DNA from: Sutterella massiliensis
Lineage (GTDB): Bacteria > Pseudomonadota > Gammaproteobacteria > Burkholderiales > Burkholderiaceae_F
Length of the DNA: 64,000 nucleotides
Direction of reading: 5' to 3'
Assembly (NCBI RefSeq): GCF_016899755.1
Contig: NZ_JACJJC010000006.1
Location: forward strand, 91,246 to 155,245
In this document: positions 46,705 to 55,668 of the stretch, piece after piece
Position numbering within the stretch: the stretch's first letter is position 1
Layout of the letters: every line of letters starts with the position of its first letter
Notes under the pieces: model-generated
Database searches by the model: none
What the model saw: only the letters and a program-made list of their open reading frames with translations
Told to the model about the DNA's origin: nothing
Translations under genes and position numbers: made by a program

Positions 46705-47516
46705 AGCGTCCACCTTTGTTGTTGTCGTGTTTTGTCGTGATGATTTTCGTTCGTTTCGACGCGCTGACGTACCACAGGAGCCGTTCGCTCGCCGCATACC
46801 ACCCGCGCGCCTCACGTCAGCATCCATTGTCGCATTGCGGCCACCCGAGCAACGCTCCCCAACACGCCGAAAATCACGCAGAACGACGCAGGAAACACCG
46901 CTCGTCGATCCCTTTCGGGACGCAAACCGCATCGCAACCCTCCATTCCACAGCCTTTTGTCATGCCGCGCCGCCCCATATACGTAAAAACAATTACGTTT
47001 TCTTCGCCTAAGCGGTACCGTTATGTGAAGCGACTTGGATAAGCCCGTGTCAAAACAAACTTTCAGGGGATCTTAACGTTTCAAACTACCCATAAAGAGA
47101 TATTTCAATTGTCTTTCAGCGTCGCAGAACAAACACGATTTCGCCAAATCTTGCGCAACGACAAAAAGTCGGGGTTCCGCCCGAACGGGGCCTTTCCCCC
47201 TTTAGGCGACAAAACTTTTCCAAAAAATCAAATCTCTTTACATTTTTCCCTAAGGTTTTAATGTTTTATGCGTATTTTTAATTAAAAAATTACCCGTAAT
47301 TCCTCAAAAGTCGAGCCCCCATACAATCGAAACAACGGGGAGCGATTTCCTGTTGGACGGCCTGTTGCCCGCGCGTTTTTCGCCCGCTTGCAGGTCGTTG
47401 GCGAATGCCGTTGGGGGGCCGCGAGAGCGGCAAACAGCTTCCGAGCGGTCGCGCGCGCGAAGCGCCGGCATTGACAAAAACACAAAATCCAATCAATCGC
47501 TAAGGTGGAGAAAACT
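46705..47516. other. 812-base gene-free region before the symporter gene
   Basis: There is no convincing gene or RNA. The GC-rich half next to sseA gives way to AT-rich DNA (about 46970-47290), then a GC-rich stretch ending in AAGGTGGAG at 47502-47510. A TTTACA/TAATGT pair near 47235-47262 could be a promoter, but the match is weak. The length suggests a long 5' leader or an undetected small RNA. Confidence 0.4.
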
Positions 47517-48752
47517 ATGTCCTCCAATAAAAAGAGTCTCAGCCTCGCCTGGCAAATGATGATCGGCCTTGTGCTCGGTATCATCGTCGGCGCCATGGTT
47601 GACTCGTCGTTCGCGCAGAGCTACCTGCAGCCGCTCGGTCAGCTCTTCATCCGCTTGATCCGCATGGTGGTCGTGCCTCTCGTCATCGCCACGATCATTG
47701 CTGGTGCTGCCGGCATTTCCGACACGGCCAAGCTCGGGCGCGTCGCCATCAAGGTGCTGCTCGTCTATGCCATCACGACGGCCATTGCCGTTGCAATTGG
47801 TTTGCTCTTTGCAAACTTCATTCAGCCGGGCATCGGTCTCAACCTCTCGACCGAAGGCCTGCAGATGAAGGCCGTCACTTCGCCCAAGCTCGTCGACACG
47901 CTTCTCGACATCGTGCCGATCAACCCGATGGAAGCCCTCTCTAAGGGCAGCATGCTGCAGATCATCTTCTTTGCCGTGATCTTCGGCTTTGCGCTTTCCG
48001 GGCTCGGTGAACGCGGCAAGCCCGTGCTCAACTTCTTTACGATCGTCGGCGACGTAATGATTCGCATGACGAGCATCGTGATGCTCTACGCGCCGATCGG
48101 TGTTTTCGGCTTGATCTCCTACACGGTTGCACAGCACGGCATCGCCGTCCTGCTTCCGCTTTTCAAGCTCCTTCTGACGTCCTTCTTTGCCACCGCCTTC
48201 CTCGTGATCGTCATCCTCGCGCCGATGGTTGCCATCCTCGCGAAGACCGGCCCGAAGAAGTTCTTCAAGGGCATTTTCGAGCCGTGGCTCATCGCCTTTA
48301 CGACGTGCTCCTCGGCCGCGGCGCTGCCCGCGAACCTCGTTGCCGCCCGCAAGCTCGGCGCCTCGAAGGCCGTCTCCTTCTTCTCGATTCCGCTCGGCAA
48401 CACGATCAACATGAACGGTACGGCCGTCTACATGGGCGTGTGCGCTGTCTTTGCGGCTGAAGTCTACGGCATCAACCTCACGATCACCGACCAGGCCACG
48501 GTCGTTCTGATGGGCGTTCTCGCCGCCGTCGGCACCGCCGGCGTTCCGGGTGCAGGCCTCATCATGACGACGATCGTCTTTACGCAGGTCGGTATTCCGC
48601 TCGAAGCCGTGGCGCTCATCGCCGGTATCGACCGCTTCCTCGACATGATCCGTACGTCGATCAACGTGGTGGGCGACGTTGCCTCCGCGCTCGTCGTGAC
48701 GAACCTCGAAGGCGACCTCAACAAGGAACCCTACGTCGAAGGCGAATCGTAA
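47517..48752 (+). CDS. Dicarboxylate/amino acid:cation symporter (DAACS family)
   Basis: The 411-residue membrane protein matches the GltP/DctA fold. It has VVVPLVIATIIAGAAG, the hairpin TTCSSAAALPANLVAARKLG (the family's SSSxxTLP region) and NTINMNGTAVYMG. The latter corresponds to the NMDGT sodium-site motif of Glt-Ph, with Asn in place of Asp, so ion coupling may differ. The substrate is probably a C4-dicarboxylate or acidic amino acid. The ATG at 47517 with AAGGTGGAG is better than the overlapping GTG at 47505. It is monocistronic with a strong terminator. Confidence 0.9.
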   Translation: MSSNKKSLSLAWQMMIGLVLGIIVGAMVDSSFAQSYLQPLGQLFIRLIRMVVVPLVIATIIAGAAGISDTAKLGRVAIKVLLVYAITTAIAVAIGLLFANFIQPGIGLNLSTEGLQMKAVTSPKLVDTLLDIVPINPMEALSKGSMLQIIFFAVIFGFALSGLGERGKPVLNFFTIVGDVMIRMTSIVMLYAPIGVFGLISYTVAQHGIAVLLPLFKLLLTSFFATAFLVIVILAPMVAILAKTGPKKFFKGIFEPWLIAFTTCSSAAALPANLVAARKLGASKAVSFFSIPLGNTINMNGTAVYMGVCAVFAAEVYGINLTITDQATVVLMGVLAAVGTAGVPGAGLIMTTIVFTQVGIPLEAVALIAGIDRFLDMIRTSINVVGDVASALVVTNLEGDLNKEPYVEGES

Positions 48753-48809
48753 GTCCGACGCTGATTTGTCAGCGGCGATTTGCCGAGGTCTTTGACCTCT
48801 GAAGATCAG

Positions 48810-48849
48810 GCCGGCGCGCGTTTTCGTTGACGCGCGCCGGCTTTTTTTT
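48810..48849 (+). terminator. Symporter terminator
   Basis: A perfect 11-bp stem GCCGGCGCGCG (48810-48820) pairs with 48831-48841 around a 10-base loop, followed by eight T. Confidence 0.92.
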
Positions 48850-49018
48850 GCGTCTGCCGCTTGATACGCGTCGGCGCGCCGAAGCAGTCAAAGAACCGCT
48901 CGAAATAGCCGAAGAGCGGCTAAGATTTCTGCATTCGCGCCGCGTCTCTTCTGAAGTCATTCGACATCCGGACACTGAATCGGCGCGGCTCCCACCAATC
49001 AAAAAGGAGTTTCTCGAC

Positions 49019-49453
49019 ATGCAGCAATGGAAGTTCGGCGCCGCCTTGGGCGCCTGTGCGATTCTTCTCACCGGTTGCGCCACTGCGCCGAGCGGCCCCG
49101 CGGGCGACGTGCCTGCGCTTGAAGGCAAGACCTTCATGTGGGCCGAGGGCGCCAACAGCGAATGCGAAATTCCGCCCACGATCGCCTTCGAGAAGGACCG
49201 CGTCTCCGGCAACGGCGGCTGCAACAGCTTCACGGGCGGCTACAAGCTCGAAGGCAAGGCGATTTCCTTCACGAACTTCGCAATGACGATGCGCATGTGC
49301 GGCCCGGCCTTCATGGATGTCGAACAGCGCTTCACGGCCGCGCTTGGCAAAGCCCGCTTTGCGACGGCCGAAGGCGAAAACGTGACGCTCTGGGGCGAAG
49401 ACATGCAGCCCGTTCTGAAGCTCGTGCCAGAACGCCCGGGCCGCTGTGACTAG
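49019..49453 (+). CDS. META-domain lipoprotein (HslJ-like)
   Basis: The 144-residue protein has a lipoprotein signal ending in the lipobox LLTGC (Cys20). One META domain follows, with VSGNGGCNSFTGGYKLEGKA and ISFTNFAMTMRMCG, the pattern seen in HslJ and related heat-inducible proteins. It should be anchored in the outer or inner membrane facing the periplasm. The family's function is poorly known. The ATG at 49019 was chosen because AAAAAGGAG precedes it and the lipobox fits; the open frame further upstream is unlike protein. Confidence 0.88.
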   Translation: MQQWKFGAALGACAILLTGCATAPSGPAGDVPALEGKTFMWAEGANSECEIPPTIAFEKDRVSGNGGCNSFTGGYKLEGKAISFTNFAMTMRMCGPAFMDVEQRFTAALGKARFATAEGENVTLWGEDMQPVLKLVPERPGRCD

Positions 49454-49500
49454 AAGGCGCTTGTCGCGCCGACCTGCCGGCGCACGCACCGCCATTAAAG

Positions 49501-49538
49501 ATGGGCGGCTTTCTCATAGGAAACGCCGCCCATTTTTC
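49501..49538 (+). terminator. META lipoprotein terminator
   Basis: ATGGGCGGC (49501-49509) pairs with 49525-49533, followed by TTTTTC. Confidence 0.85.
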
Positions 49539-49608
49539 GTCTCATTCAACTTAACGCCGCAGATCGCCCTTCAGCGTCGCGCACCGTAAGCGTTTTCTTC
49601 GGGCTTAC

Positions 49609-52566
49609 TCAATGCGCCGCTCCCCAGTTGGGGCCCGTACCGACTTCGGCAATGAGGGGCACGGCAAGCTCGGCCACCTCCGCCATCAGTTTGGGGAGCA
49701 TCGTGCGCACGCGTTCGACCTCTTCAGGAGGCGCCTCGAGCACGAGTTCGTCGTGCACCTGCAGAATGAGGCGCGTCTTCAGGTTTTCCTCGGCGAGCCA
49801 CCGGTCGACCGCGATCATCGCAAGCTTGATGAGGTCGGCCGCCGTCCCCTGCATCGGCGCATTGATGGCCGCACGCTCGGCAGCGGCCTTGAGGTTGCGT
49901 CGGCCGCTCCGAATCTCGGGCAGCCAAAGCCTGCGGCCGAACACCGTCTCGACAAAACCGGCCGCATCTGCAGCCGCACGGGTGCGCTCCATGTAGCGCT
50001 TCACGCCGGGGAAACGCCGGAAGTATTCGTCGACATAGGCCGCCGCCACCTTGCGGTCGAGCCCGAGCTGCTGCGCGAGTCCGAAGGCGCTCATACCGTA
50101 GATGAGCCCGAAGTTGATCACCTTGGCCATGCGGCGCTCGTCGCTCGTCACCTGTTCAATGGGCGTCGCGAACACTTCGGATGCGGTCGAGCGGTGAATG
50201 TCTTCGCCGCGCGCAAAGGCCGAGAGAAGCCCCTCGTCGCCAGAGAGGTGCGCCATGATGCGCAGTTCGATCTGCGAGTAGTCCGCGTCGACGATCGTCC
50301 AGCCCGGACGCGCTTCGAACGCCTCGCGAATGCGTCGGCCTTCGGGCGTGCGCGCCGGAATGTTCTGCAGGTTCGGCTCCGAACTCGCGAGTCGCCCCGT
50401 CACGGCCGTTGCCTGCCCGAACGTCGTGCGGATGCGCCCGTCGCCGTCGGTCATCTTCGGCAGCTTTTCAAGATAGGTGCTTCTGAGCTTCGTGAGCCGG
50501 CGGTACTCGAGAATGATCTTCGGGAGCGGATAGTCGAGCGCGAGTTCCGTGAGCACTTCTTCGTCGGTCGAGGGCGTCCCCGAAGCGGTCTTCTTCACGA
50601 CCGGGCACCCGAGCTCGGCAAAGAGAATTTCGGCAAGCTGCTTGGGACTGGCCATATTGAATTCGCGGCCGGCCGTTTCGTAGGCTTCGCGCTCGAGCGC
50701 TTCAATGCGTACGGCCAGTTCCTTCGACTCTTCGAGGAGCAGCCGACAGTCAAGCGCAACGCCCTCGCGCTCCATGCGAAAGAGCACGGGCATGAGCGGA
50801 CGCTCGATCGTTTCGTAGACGCGCAGTAAGGCCGCGTCGCGCGCGAGACGCCGATCGAGCACCGACCAAAGTCCGCGCACGGCCGCCGCCTCTTCGGCAA
50901 GAAGCCGCATGAGCGCGCCCTCTTCGCACTCGCGCCAGGGAAGGCGCTTGGCGCCCTTGCCGAGCACGTCTTCGGCACTCGGCACGCGCCGCCCGAGCGT
51001 ACGGGCGGCCAACTTCGAGAGCTCGTGCCCGAGATGCGCCTCAAGGACGTAGTCCATGAGCATCGTGTCGTCGATCGTGCCGCCTACGGCGCACTTCAAA
51101 TGTGCGAGCACGTGCAGCGCCGCCTTGGCGTCGTGAAAGACCTTGGGCGCATCCGAAGCGAGCCACGGGCCGAGCACCTCGGCAATCACGCTCGAGCCGA
51201 GCGAAACGCTCGTCATCACGACGAAGACATCCTTCGGGCTCGTTGCGATCGCTAGCCCCGCAAAATCGGGCTTCTGTGCGCGGCCGTCGTAAAGAAGCGC
51301 CACGGCGGCAGGAAGTGCACAAGTCGCGAGTCGATTGGCAAGCGCCTCGAGCGCTTCGCGCGAATCGAGAGCCGTAAAAGGAATTTCGTCGGGGTTTTCT
51401 GCGGGCGCCGTCACAGTCACGGCAACGGGCGCCGTCGGCGTCGCCGCGGCAGCAGGGAGCACTTCGGCGCGCGACGCAGCGCTCGAAGCGTTTTTGCCCG
51501 AACGCAGGCGCAGTGCCTTCACGGGCGCAGCCGCCGCTTCTGCACCCGAGGACGCTTCGTCAAAAAGCGAACCTTGCGCAAAGGCGGCCGTATCTGCCGC
51601 ATCGGCCGATTCCGCCGATTCGGCGGCTTTCTCGCGACCGAGCTTAGCGGCGCGAGAAAGCGCCTCCCCCGATTCGATCGCCTGCGCGGCGCGCTTGGCC
51701 GCATCGGCGCCGCCCGCCGCAGCGCGCAGCACGGTTGAGAGCCCGATCTCCCAACGGATACCGAAAGCGGAAAGCGCTGCGGCATCCGGTTCGACAAACC
51801 GAAGCGCCTCAAGCGAATCGACGCCCGGGATCTCGGCATCGCACTTCACCGTAACGAGCGCCCGACCGAGGTCGAGCTCGCCCAAGCCCGCGCGCAGCTT
51901 CTCGCCGATCTTGCCGCTCACTTCGTCGGCACGGCGCACGATTTCGTCGAGGCTGCCGAATTCGTTCACCCACTTCGCGGCCGTTTTCGGACCGCACCCG
52001 GCGATGCCGGGCACGTTGTCGACCTTGTCACCCATGAGCGCCAGGTAGTCGATGATGCGCTCTGGATAGACGCCGTACTTTTCCTTGACGCCTTCGCGGT
52101 CGTAGAGCTTGGTGTTCATCGTATTGAGAATGACGATGCGCTCGTTCACAAGCTGCGAGAGGTCCTTGTCACCCGTCGCAACAACAACGTCCATGCCCTG
52201 CGCGGCCGCACGCGTCGCGAGCGTGCCGATCACGTCGTCGGCTTCGATCCCGGAAACGCAAACGAGCGGCCAGCCGAGTTCGCGCACAATCGCCTTGAGT
52301 GGCTCGATCTGCACGCGCAGATCGTCGGGCATCGGCGGACGGTTTGCCTTGTAGTCCGGGTACATCTCGTGGCGGAAAGTCTTGCCGGGCGCGTCGAAAA
52401 CGATCGCGGCGAGGTCGGGCTTTGTCATCGTCTGCACGCGGCTCAGCATCCCGAGAAACCCTTTCATCGCACCTGTCGGCTCGCCCGCACTCGTCGTGAG
52501 TGCAGGGAGCGCGTGATAGGCGCGGAAAAGGTAATTGGAGCCGTCAATCAGAAGAACTTTCGTCAT
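49609..52566 (-). CDS. polA: DNA polymerase I with degenerate proofreading domain
   Basis: The 985-residue protein has the 5'-3' exonuclease (1 to about 285: LIDGSNYLFRAYHALPAL, TGDKDLSQLV, GDKVDNVPGIAGCGPKTA) and the family A polymerase domain with DYSQIELRIMAHLSGD and QVHDELVLE. An Ala/Glu-rich linker (about 285-392) precedes the 3'-5' exonuclease-like region (about 393-575). There the expected DxE is replaced by LLYDG (424-428), and the positions of E. coli Asp424 and Asp501 appear as Ala or Glu. Proofreading is therefore probably absent, as in Taq. The enzyme removes RNA primers and fills gaps. Confidence 0.95.
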   Translation of the reverse strand: MTKVLLIDGSNYLFRAYHALPALTTSAGEPTGAMKGFLGMLSRVQTMTKPDLAAIVFDAPGKTFRHEMYPDYKANRPPMPDDLRVQIEPLKAIVRELGWPLVCVSGIEADDVIGTLATRAAAQGMDVVVATGDKDLSQLVNERIVILNTMNTKLYDREGVKEKYGVYPERIIDYLALMGDKVDNVPGIAGCGPKTAAKWVNEFGSLDEIVRRADEVSGKIGEKLRAGLGELDLGRALVTVKCDAEIPGVDSLEALRFVEPDAAALSAFGIRWEIGLSTVLRAAAGGADAAKRAAQAIESGEALSRAAKLGREKAAESAESADAADTAAFAQGSLFDEASSGAEAAAAPVKALRLRSGKNASSAASRAEVLPAAAATPTAPVAVTVTAPAENPDEIPFTALDSREALEALANRLATCALPAAVALLYDGRAQKPDFAGLAIATSPKDVFVVMTSVSLGSSVIAEVLGPWLASDAPKVFHDAKAALHVLAHLKCAVGGTIDDTMLMDYVLEAHLGHELSKLAARTLGRRVPSAEDVLGKGAKRLPWRECEEGALMRLLAEEAAAVRGLWSVLDRRLARDAALLRVYETIERPLMPVLFRMEREGVALDCRLLLEESKELAVRIEALEREAYETAGREFNMASPKQLAEILFAELGCPVVKKTASGTPSTDEEVLTELALDYPLPKIILEYRRLTKLRSTYLEKLPKMTDGDGRIRTTFGQATAVTGRLASSEPNLQNIPARTPEGRRIREAFEARPGWTIVDADYSQIELRIMAHLSGDEGLLSAFARGEDIHRSTASEVFATPIEQVTSDERRMAKVINFGLIYGMSAFGLAQQLGLDRKVAAAYVDEYFRRFPGVKRYMERTRAAADAAGFVETVFGRRLWLPEIRSGRRNLKAAAERAAINAPMQGTAADLIKLAMIAVDRWLAEENLKTRLILQVHDELVLEAPPEEVERVRTMLPKLMAEVAELAVPLIAEVGTGPNWGAAH

Positions 52567-52912
52567 AAATACGCCGCACGCACGTGCGCTGCAGAATCAA
52601 ATGGTGTTGCCGGAAGGGATGGGTTCTTGCGGGCGTCTGCGCCCGAGAGCCGCGCGCGCCGAAATGGCGGTGCATCAAGTGTTGCGCGGCGCGCTCAAGA
52701 ATAGCCGAAACACTTGCTGCGCGAGGCCTTTGCGGGCGATCTTCGAGGCATAATACGAAGTGAAGAGAGCGCGAAAATGCGCGTCGATATCCGAGTCCGA
52801 CGGAGGAGCGGCTCGGCTGTCCGGCTGAAAACCAGCGCGCCTCCCGCGCCCCCCAGGGTGTTCGGCGCCCTTTGCGAGTACCGCGCCCCATCCACTTTCG
52901 GGAAAAACGAAG
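52567..52912. other. Divergent region between polA and the DUF2782-like gene
   Basis: There is no gene here. CATAATACG near 52749-52756 offers a TATTAT -10 on the minus strand for polA and TAATAC on the plus strand; neither has a good -35. The rest is GC-rich and featureless. Confidence 0.35.
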
Positions 52913-53344
52913 ATGCTCAAAAAAACAATCATCACGACGGCATTCCTAATCGCCTCGGGCCTTGCCGTTGCCGCCGGTCCCGATGCACCGCCCCCTTACG
53001 CCGGCGACGTTGACGCCGTTCGCGCGCAGGCGCCGAAGCCCGCGCGCACGCTCGAACCGAAGTCGCCCGACGCCGGCATGTCGCTTGCGCCGACCGAGGA
53101 AGACATGGCCAAAGCGCGCGAAGACCGCGAACGCGGCCACGCACCGAAGCACCCGAGCAAGCGCACGGAAATTGAGGCCGTCCGCGACCCGAACAACCAC
53201 GTGACCGAATACGTGGTGACGCCGGGCTCGACCAAGATTCCTTACAAGATTGAAAACCGCTCCGACCGTCCGATCGATACCTATCCGGGCGGCAACCCGA
53301 GCGGCACGCTCGGCACACCGAAATTCATCGAATTCGGCTGGTAA
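52913..53344 (+). CDS. Small exported protein, possibly DUF2782 family
   Basis: The 143-residue protein has a Sec signal (MLKKTIITTAFLIASGLAVA), a Pro/Ala/charged middle and a C-terminal segment EIEAVRDPNNHVTEYVVTPG ending FIEFGW. The latter resembles DUF2782, a small periplasmic protein often found beside polA in betaproteobacteria. The placement, divergent from polA, supports this. The function is unknown. The central region looks disordered. Confidence 0.6.
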   Translation: MLKKTIITTAFLIASGLAVAAGPDAPPPYAGDVDAVRAQAPKPARTLEPKSPDAGMSLAPTEEDMAKAREDRERGHAPKHPSKRTEIEAVRDPNNHVTEYVVTPGSTKIPYKIENRSDRPIDTYPGGNPSGTLGTPKFIEFGW

Positions 53345-53394
53345 TCCTGCCTTGGGCAGTCTTCAAGTCTCGCGAGAGGCTTCTTTGAGGAAAC

Positions 53395-53438
53395 AGGACG
53401 CCCGAGACCGCATCCGCATGCGGTTTATCGGGCGTCCT
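53395..53438 (+). terminator. Hairpin after the DUF2782-like gene
   Basis: An 11-bp outer stem AGGACGCCCGA (53395-53405) pairs with 53428-53438, with an inner ACCGCAT/ATGCGGT stem. The tail is GCGTCGTTT, only weakly T-rich. Confidence 0.55.
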
Positions 53439-53553
53439 GCGTCGTTTACTGTTCGACTTCGAGAGATGTTCGGTTGAGCTTTGATTGACGCCTGCGTGCT
53501 GCCCGCTCTCACATCCTTTCACCCTTACGATCTCCATCCGTCACCATTCACTC

Positions 53554-54324
53554 ATGGCCTCCCAATCGAGCCTTCGACAGAGCACCTTCTGGCTGAACGA
53601 ATCCTTCCGCGCCGTGCGCACGCAGCCCTTTGCCTACACGGGCGTCGTCGTGTTTTCGCTTTTGGCGAGCGGCCTTCTTTCGAGCCTGCCCATTGTCGGC
53701 ATGCTGCTCGCAAGCCTCTGGATGCCCTACGGGGCGATTTTGACGGGGCTCGGCGCACGCGACGCACTTTCGGGCAAAACGCCCGGGTACGGCGTTCTCG
53801 GCAAGGCCTTTTCCGACCGCAAGCTTCGCAACCAGTTCTTCACGATCGGGATCCTCTCGGCGATCTGGCTTGAAATCGTTTCTGCCGTCTTTGCGATTCT
53901 CGGGCGCGAGTCGCTCGAGAAGTGGAAGATCACGGCCGAAGGCATCGACCTCGAGTCGATTTACGCGAACTTCCCGACCACGGCGCTCGTTGTCGCCTTC
54001 GCGCTTTACGTGCCGCTTCTGATGCTCACAACCTTTTCGCCGCTATTGATCGCACTCAATAAGCAGCCTGTCGGCAAGAGCCTCTTCTTCTCCTTTTTCG
54101 GCGTCCTGCGCAATCTCGGCCCGATCGTTCTCTACCTCGTCGTGCTCCTTGTCGGCGCCACGGTCGTGACGCTTGCCGTCGAAGCGTTCTTTGCCGCGAT
54201 CGGACTCCCGGCGGCCGTCGCCTTTACGGCGCCCATTCTGATGTGCTTCCTTTCGGCGCTCTCGCAGGCCGGTGTCTGGGCAATGTTCCGCGACTTCTTC
54301 GGCTCGACCCGCGTCGAAGGCTGA
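53554..54324 (+). CDS. BPSS1780-like integral membrane protein
   Basis: The 256-residue protein has five to six hydrophobic helices and the segments STFWLNESFRAVRTQPFAYT, PYGAILTGLGARDALSG and ALSQAGVWAMFRDFFG. These resemble the uncharacterised BPSS1780 membrane family of Burkholderiales, which often lies near polA. No catalytic motif is visible. The ATG at 53554 was chosen because the 23 codons before it look unlike a protein N-terminus; no clear ribosome-binding site is seen. Function is unknown. Confidence 0.62.
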   Translation: MASQSSLRQSTFWLNESFRAVRTQPFAYTGVVVFSLLASGLLSSLPIVGMLLASLWMPYGAILTGLGARDALSGKTPGYGVLGKAFSDRKLRNQFFTIGILSAIWLEIVSAVFAILGRESLEKWKITAEGIDLESIYANFPTTALVVAFALYVPLLMLTTFSPLLIALNKQPVGKSLFFSFFGVLRNLGPIVLYLVVLLVGATVVTLAVEAFFAAIGLPAAVAFTAPILMCFLSALSQAGVWAMFRDFFGSTRVEG

Positions 54325-54357
54325 TCGCGCTGCCGCAAACGTACGGAACACATATTC

Positions 54358-54387
54358 GCGGGCCTTGAGAACGAGGCCCGCAGCGTT
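54358..54387 (+). terminator. Hairpin between the BPSS1780-like gene and dinB
   Basis: GCGGGCCT (54358-54365) pairs with AGGCCCGC (54374-54381), followed by AGCGTTTT. It lies between convergent genes. Confidence 0.55.
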
Positions 54388-54393
54388 TTACGC

Positions 54394-55485
54394 TCAATCG
54401 AATAGCGAGCCCTGACGTTCGTCGGGCTTTTCGAGGGGCGAACTTACCGAGAGCCCCAAAAGCCGCACGCCGCCCGGCGGGATCTCGACCCCGGCCAAGA
54501 GTGCGTGCGCGGCCTCAAGAATCGAATCCTTCTCGAGAAAAGCGCGCGGTTGCGTGACGCTGCGCGTTTTGGTCGTGAAGTCGAAGAAGCGAATTTTGAG
54601 AGTCAGAGTCGATCCCTCGAACCCGTGGCGCGCGAGTCGTCGGGCGAGATCTTCGGCGATGGCTTCCAGGTGCTTTTCAAGGCGCTCTCCGCGCACGTCT
54701 TCCGGGAACGTCTCTTCGCAGCCGACGCTTTTGCGCTCGCGCTCGGGCGTCACTTCGCGCTCGTCGATGCCGCGTGCGAACTTGTAGAAGATCGTGCCCA
54801 TCTGGCCGAAATTGTCCGTGAGGCGCCCGAGCGGCATGGCGCGCAGTTCGGCCCCCGTCGTGATCCCGAGCGAATGAAAACGCTTGGCGGTTGCCGGCCC
54901 CACGCCCCAGAAAGCTTCGATCGGCAGTTTGTCGATAAAGTCCTGAGCGCGCGCCGGATGGATGGTGCAAAGCCCGTCGGGCTTACGCCAGTCGGAGGCG
55001 ATCTTCGCCAAAAACTTGTTGTAGGAAACCCCGGCGCTAGCCACGAGTCCAATCTCGCGGCGAATGTCGGCCTTGATGCGGCGCGCGACCTCGACGCCGA
55101 GCGAAAGACCGAGCTTATTGTGCGTGACGTCGAGATACGCCTCATCGATGGAAAGCGGCTCAATGAGGTCGGTGTAGCGGCTGAAGATTTCGCGAATCTC
55201 GGCGGAAACGGCCTTGTAGTGGCTCATGCGGCCTTCGACGAAGACGAGCGACGGGCAGAGTTCGCGGGCTCTGCGGCTCGGCATCGCGCTTCGCACGCCG
55301 AAGCGGCGCGCCTCGTAGCTCGCCGTTGCAACGACGCCGCGCGCGTCGGCGTGCCCGACCGCCACGGGGCAGCCGCGCAATTCCGGGCGGTCGCGCTGCT
55401 CGACGGCCGCATAGAACGCATCCATGTCGATGTGCAGAATCTTGCGGGAGACGTCGTTCGGGAAGATCGGATCGCTTTGACTCAT
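54394..55485 (-). CDS. dinB: DNA polymerase IV (Y-family)
   Basis: The 363-residue translesion polymerase has the catalytic motifs ILHIDMDAFYAAVEQRD and LSIDEAYLDVT, the fingers segment ATASYEARRFGVRSAMPS, and a C-terminal QGSLFD that is a probable beta-clamp binding motif. It copies damaged DNA without proofreading. The ATG at 55485 (MSQSDPIF) starts the natural N-terminus; the longer reading to 55548 is less likely. No LexA-type box was identified upstream. Confidence 0.93.
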   Translation of the reverse strand: MSQSDPIFPNDVSRKILHIDMDAFYAAVEQRDRPELRGCPVAVGHADARGVVATASYEARRFGVRSAMPSRRARELCPSLVFVEGRMSHYKAVSAEIREIFSRYTDLIEPLSIDEAYLDVTHNKLGLSLGVEVARRIKADIRREIGLVASAGVSYNKFLAKIASDWRKPDGLCTIHPARAQDFIDKLPIEAFWGVGPATAKRFHSLGITTGAELRAMPLGRLTDNFGQMGTIFYKFARGIDEREVTPERERKSVGCEETFPEDVRGERLEKHLEAIAEDLARRLARHGFEGSTLTLKIRFFDFTTKTRSVTQPRAFLEKDSILEAAHALLAGVEIPPGGVRLLGLSVSSPLEKPDERQGSLFD

Positions 55486-55668
55486 ATCGAAAACCGGGGC
55501 GCCGAAATGTCGAAGCCGCCCGAATCGCGAGCGGGCGGCGGGCTTCACGGGCGAGAGCGCATCCTACGCAAGACTTACCTAGTAGAAGAAGGCTTCGCGC
55601 GATTGGCCGTGAAAGAACGCCCTAGAATCGAATTCTTTCACATAACATCGAAGAGGATTGTGTTTCCC

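Noticed and set aside
54505..55668. An upstream in-frame extension of the CoA/persulfide reductase
   Set aside because: It runs antisense through dinB and is unlike protein. The conserved FAD motif starts at 55669 with its own ribosome-binding site.
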